DNA of 64,000 bases from Tenrec ecaudatus (taxonomy: Eukaryota; Chordata; Mammalia; Afrosoricida; Tenrecidae). The notes beneath the pieces are model-generated. The model was given only the letters and a program-made list of their open reading frames with translations, ran no database searches and was not told the DNA's origin. The translations under genes were made by a program, and so were the position numbers. Below are positions 63,128 to 64,000 of this stretch, in pieces; within the stretch, counting starts at the first letter, position 1; every line of letters starts with the position of its first letter. The stretch spans positions 127,020,937-127,084,936 of the forward strand of contig NC_134538.1 in assembly GCF_050624435.1 (NCBI RefSeq), written 5' to 3'.

Positions 63128-63237
63128 TTTTTTTTAACACTTTATTGGGGCTCATACAATTCTTATCACAGTTCATACATATACATACATCAATTGTATA
63201 AAGCACATCTGTACATTCTTTGCCCTAATCATTTTTT
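63128..63237 (-). mobile_element. L1 3' end, very short
   Basis: 'AACACTTTATTGGGGCTCAT' to 'TTTGCCCTAATCATTTTTTT', about 110 bases, immediately followed by a second L1 terminus. The same truncated length occurs at 47,548. Confidence 0.8.
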
Positions 63238-63247
63238 TCTCCTCTTT

Positions 63248-64000
63248 TCTTTTTTTACATTTTATTAGGGACTCATACAACTCTTATCACCATCCATACA
63301 TATACATACATCAATTGTATAAAGCACACCCATACATTCCCTGCCCCAATCATTCTCAAGGCATTTGCTCTCCACTTAAGCCCCTTGCATCAGGTCCTCT
63401 TTTTTTTCCCCCCTCCCTCCCCTTTCCCCCCTCCCTCATGTGCCCTTGGTAATTTATACATCGTTATTTTGTCATATCTTGCCCTATCCGGAGTCTCCCT
63501 GCCCCCCTTCTCTGCTGTCCCTCTCCCAGGGAAGAGGTCACATGTGGATCCTTGTAATCAGTTCCCACTTTCCAACCCACTCACCCTCCACTCTCCCAGC
63601 ATCATCCCTCACACCCTTGGTCCTGAAGGTATCATCCACCCTGGATTCCCTGTACCTCCAGCCCTCATATATACCAGTGTACAGCCTCTGTCCTATCCAG
63701 CCCTGCAAGGTAGAATTCGGATCATGGTAGTTGGGGGGAGGAAGCATCCAGGATCTGGGGGAAAGCTGTGTTCTTCATCGATACTACCTCACACCCTAAT
63801 TAACCCATCTCCTCTCCTAAACCCCTCTATGAGGGGATCTCCATTGGCCAACACTTGGGCCTTGGGTCTCCACTCTGCACTTCCCCCTTCATTTAATATG
63901 GTATATACATATACACATATATACGCATACATACACACACTTATATCTTTTTTTTTTTTGCATGATGCCTTATACCTGGTCCCTTGGCACCTCGTGATCG
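63248..64000 (-). mobile_element. L1 3' UTR, continuing past the window
   Basis: Reverse L1 3' UTR, highly similar to 22,910-23,650, from 'ACATTTTATTAGGGACTCAT' to the block 'CCTTGGCACCTCGTGATCG' at the end of the window. Confidence 0.92.

Overview
This is a 64-kb stretch of mammalian genome carrying the 5' half of one protein-coding gene, SLC26A4 (pendrin), on the + strand. The gene sits in a repeat-rich background typical of Afrotheria. AfroSINEs (tRNA-related SINEs), RTE-class LINEs of the kind found in elephant and tenrec, and many copies of one L1 lineage dominate the window. A hAT element matching the SPIN family is also present. SPIN is known among afrotherians from tenrecs, so a tenrec (Echinops-like) source is the best guess. 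The species call is inference.

Bases 1-35.9 kb are the intergenic region upstream of SLC26A4. This part holds nested LINEs (RTE interrupted by L1), AfroSINEs, MIRs, an internally deleted mariner element and a solo retroviral LTR. It also holds a full-length retrocopy of BOLA1 with an intact 137-codon frame, a poly(A) tail and a perfect 14-bp target-site duplication (29.4-30.2 kb). The largest single element is a 4.6-kb 5'-truncated L1 (19,073-23,663). It lies inside an RTE copy and is bounded by a 14-bp duplication. No exon of the human upstream neighbour BCAP29 was recognised.

At about 36.0-37.0 kb lies the SLC26A4 promoter region and CpG island, with non-coding exon 1 (donor at 36,211) and exon 2, whose coding part starts at ATG 36,825. 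Seven coding exons (2 to 8) are readable without a break: 36,822-36,991, 38,776-38,915, 47,133-47,243, 48,965-49,140, 49,583-49,747, 57,003-57,155 and 57,269-57,351. They encode 331 complete codons plus two bases. This is the cytosolic N-terminus and the first part of the SLC26 transmembrane domain of pendrin, an apical Cl-/HCO3-/I- exchanger of inner ear, thyroid and kidney. Exon sizes and phases match the human gene as I recall it, except for one extra codon in exon 2 and three fewer in exon 5. Exons 9-21 lie beyond the window.

The introns hold further AfroSINEs, L1 3' ends, MIRs, two hAT elements with 8-bp duplications (48.26-48.46 and 51.64-52.20 kb) and a pyrimidine tract in intron 2. 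Intron 3 also carries a 178-bp inverted duplication (44.69-44.87 and 45.49-45.67 kb). From 59.1 kb to the end the sequence is almost entirely L1 in minus orientation. Repeat boundaries without a stated duplication are estimates by eye, good to about 10-50 bases.
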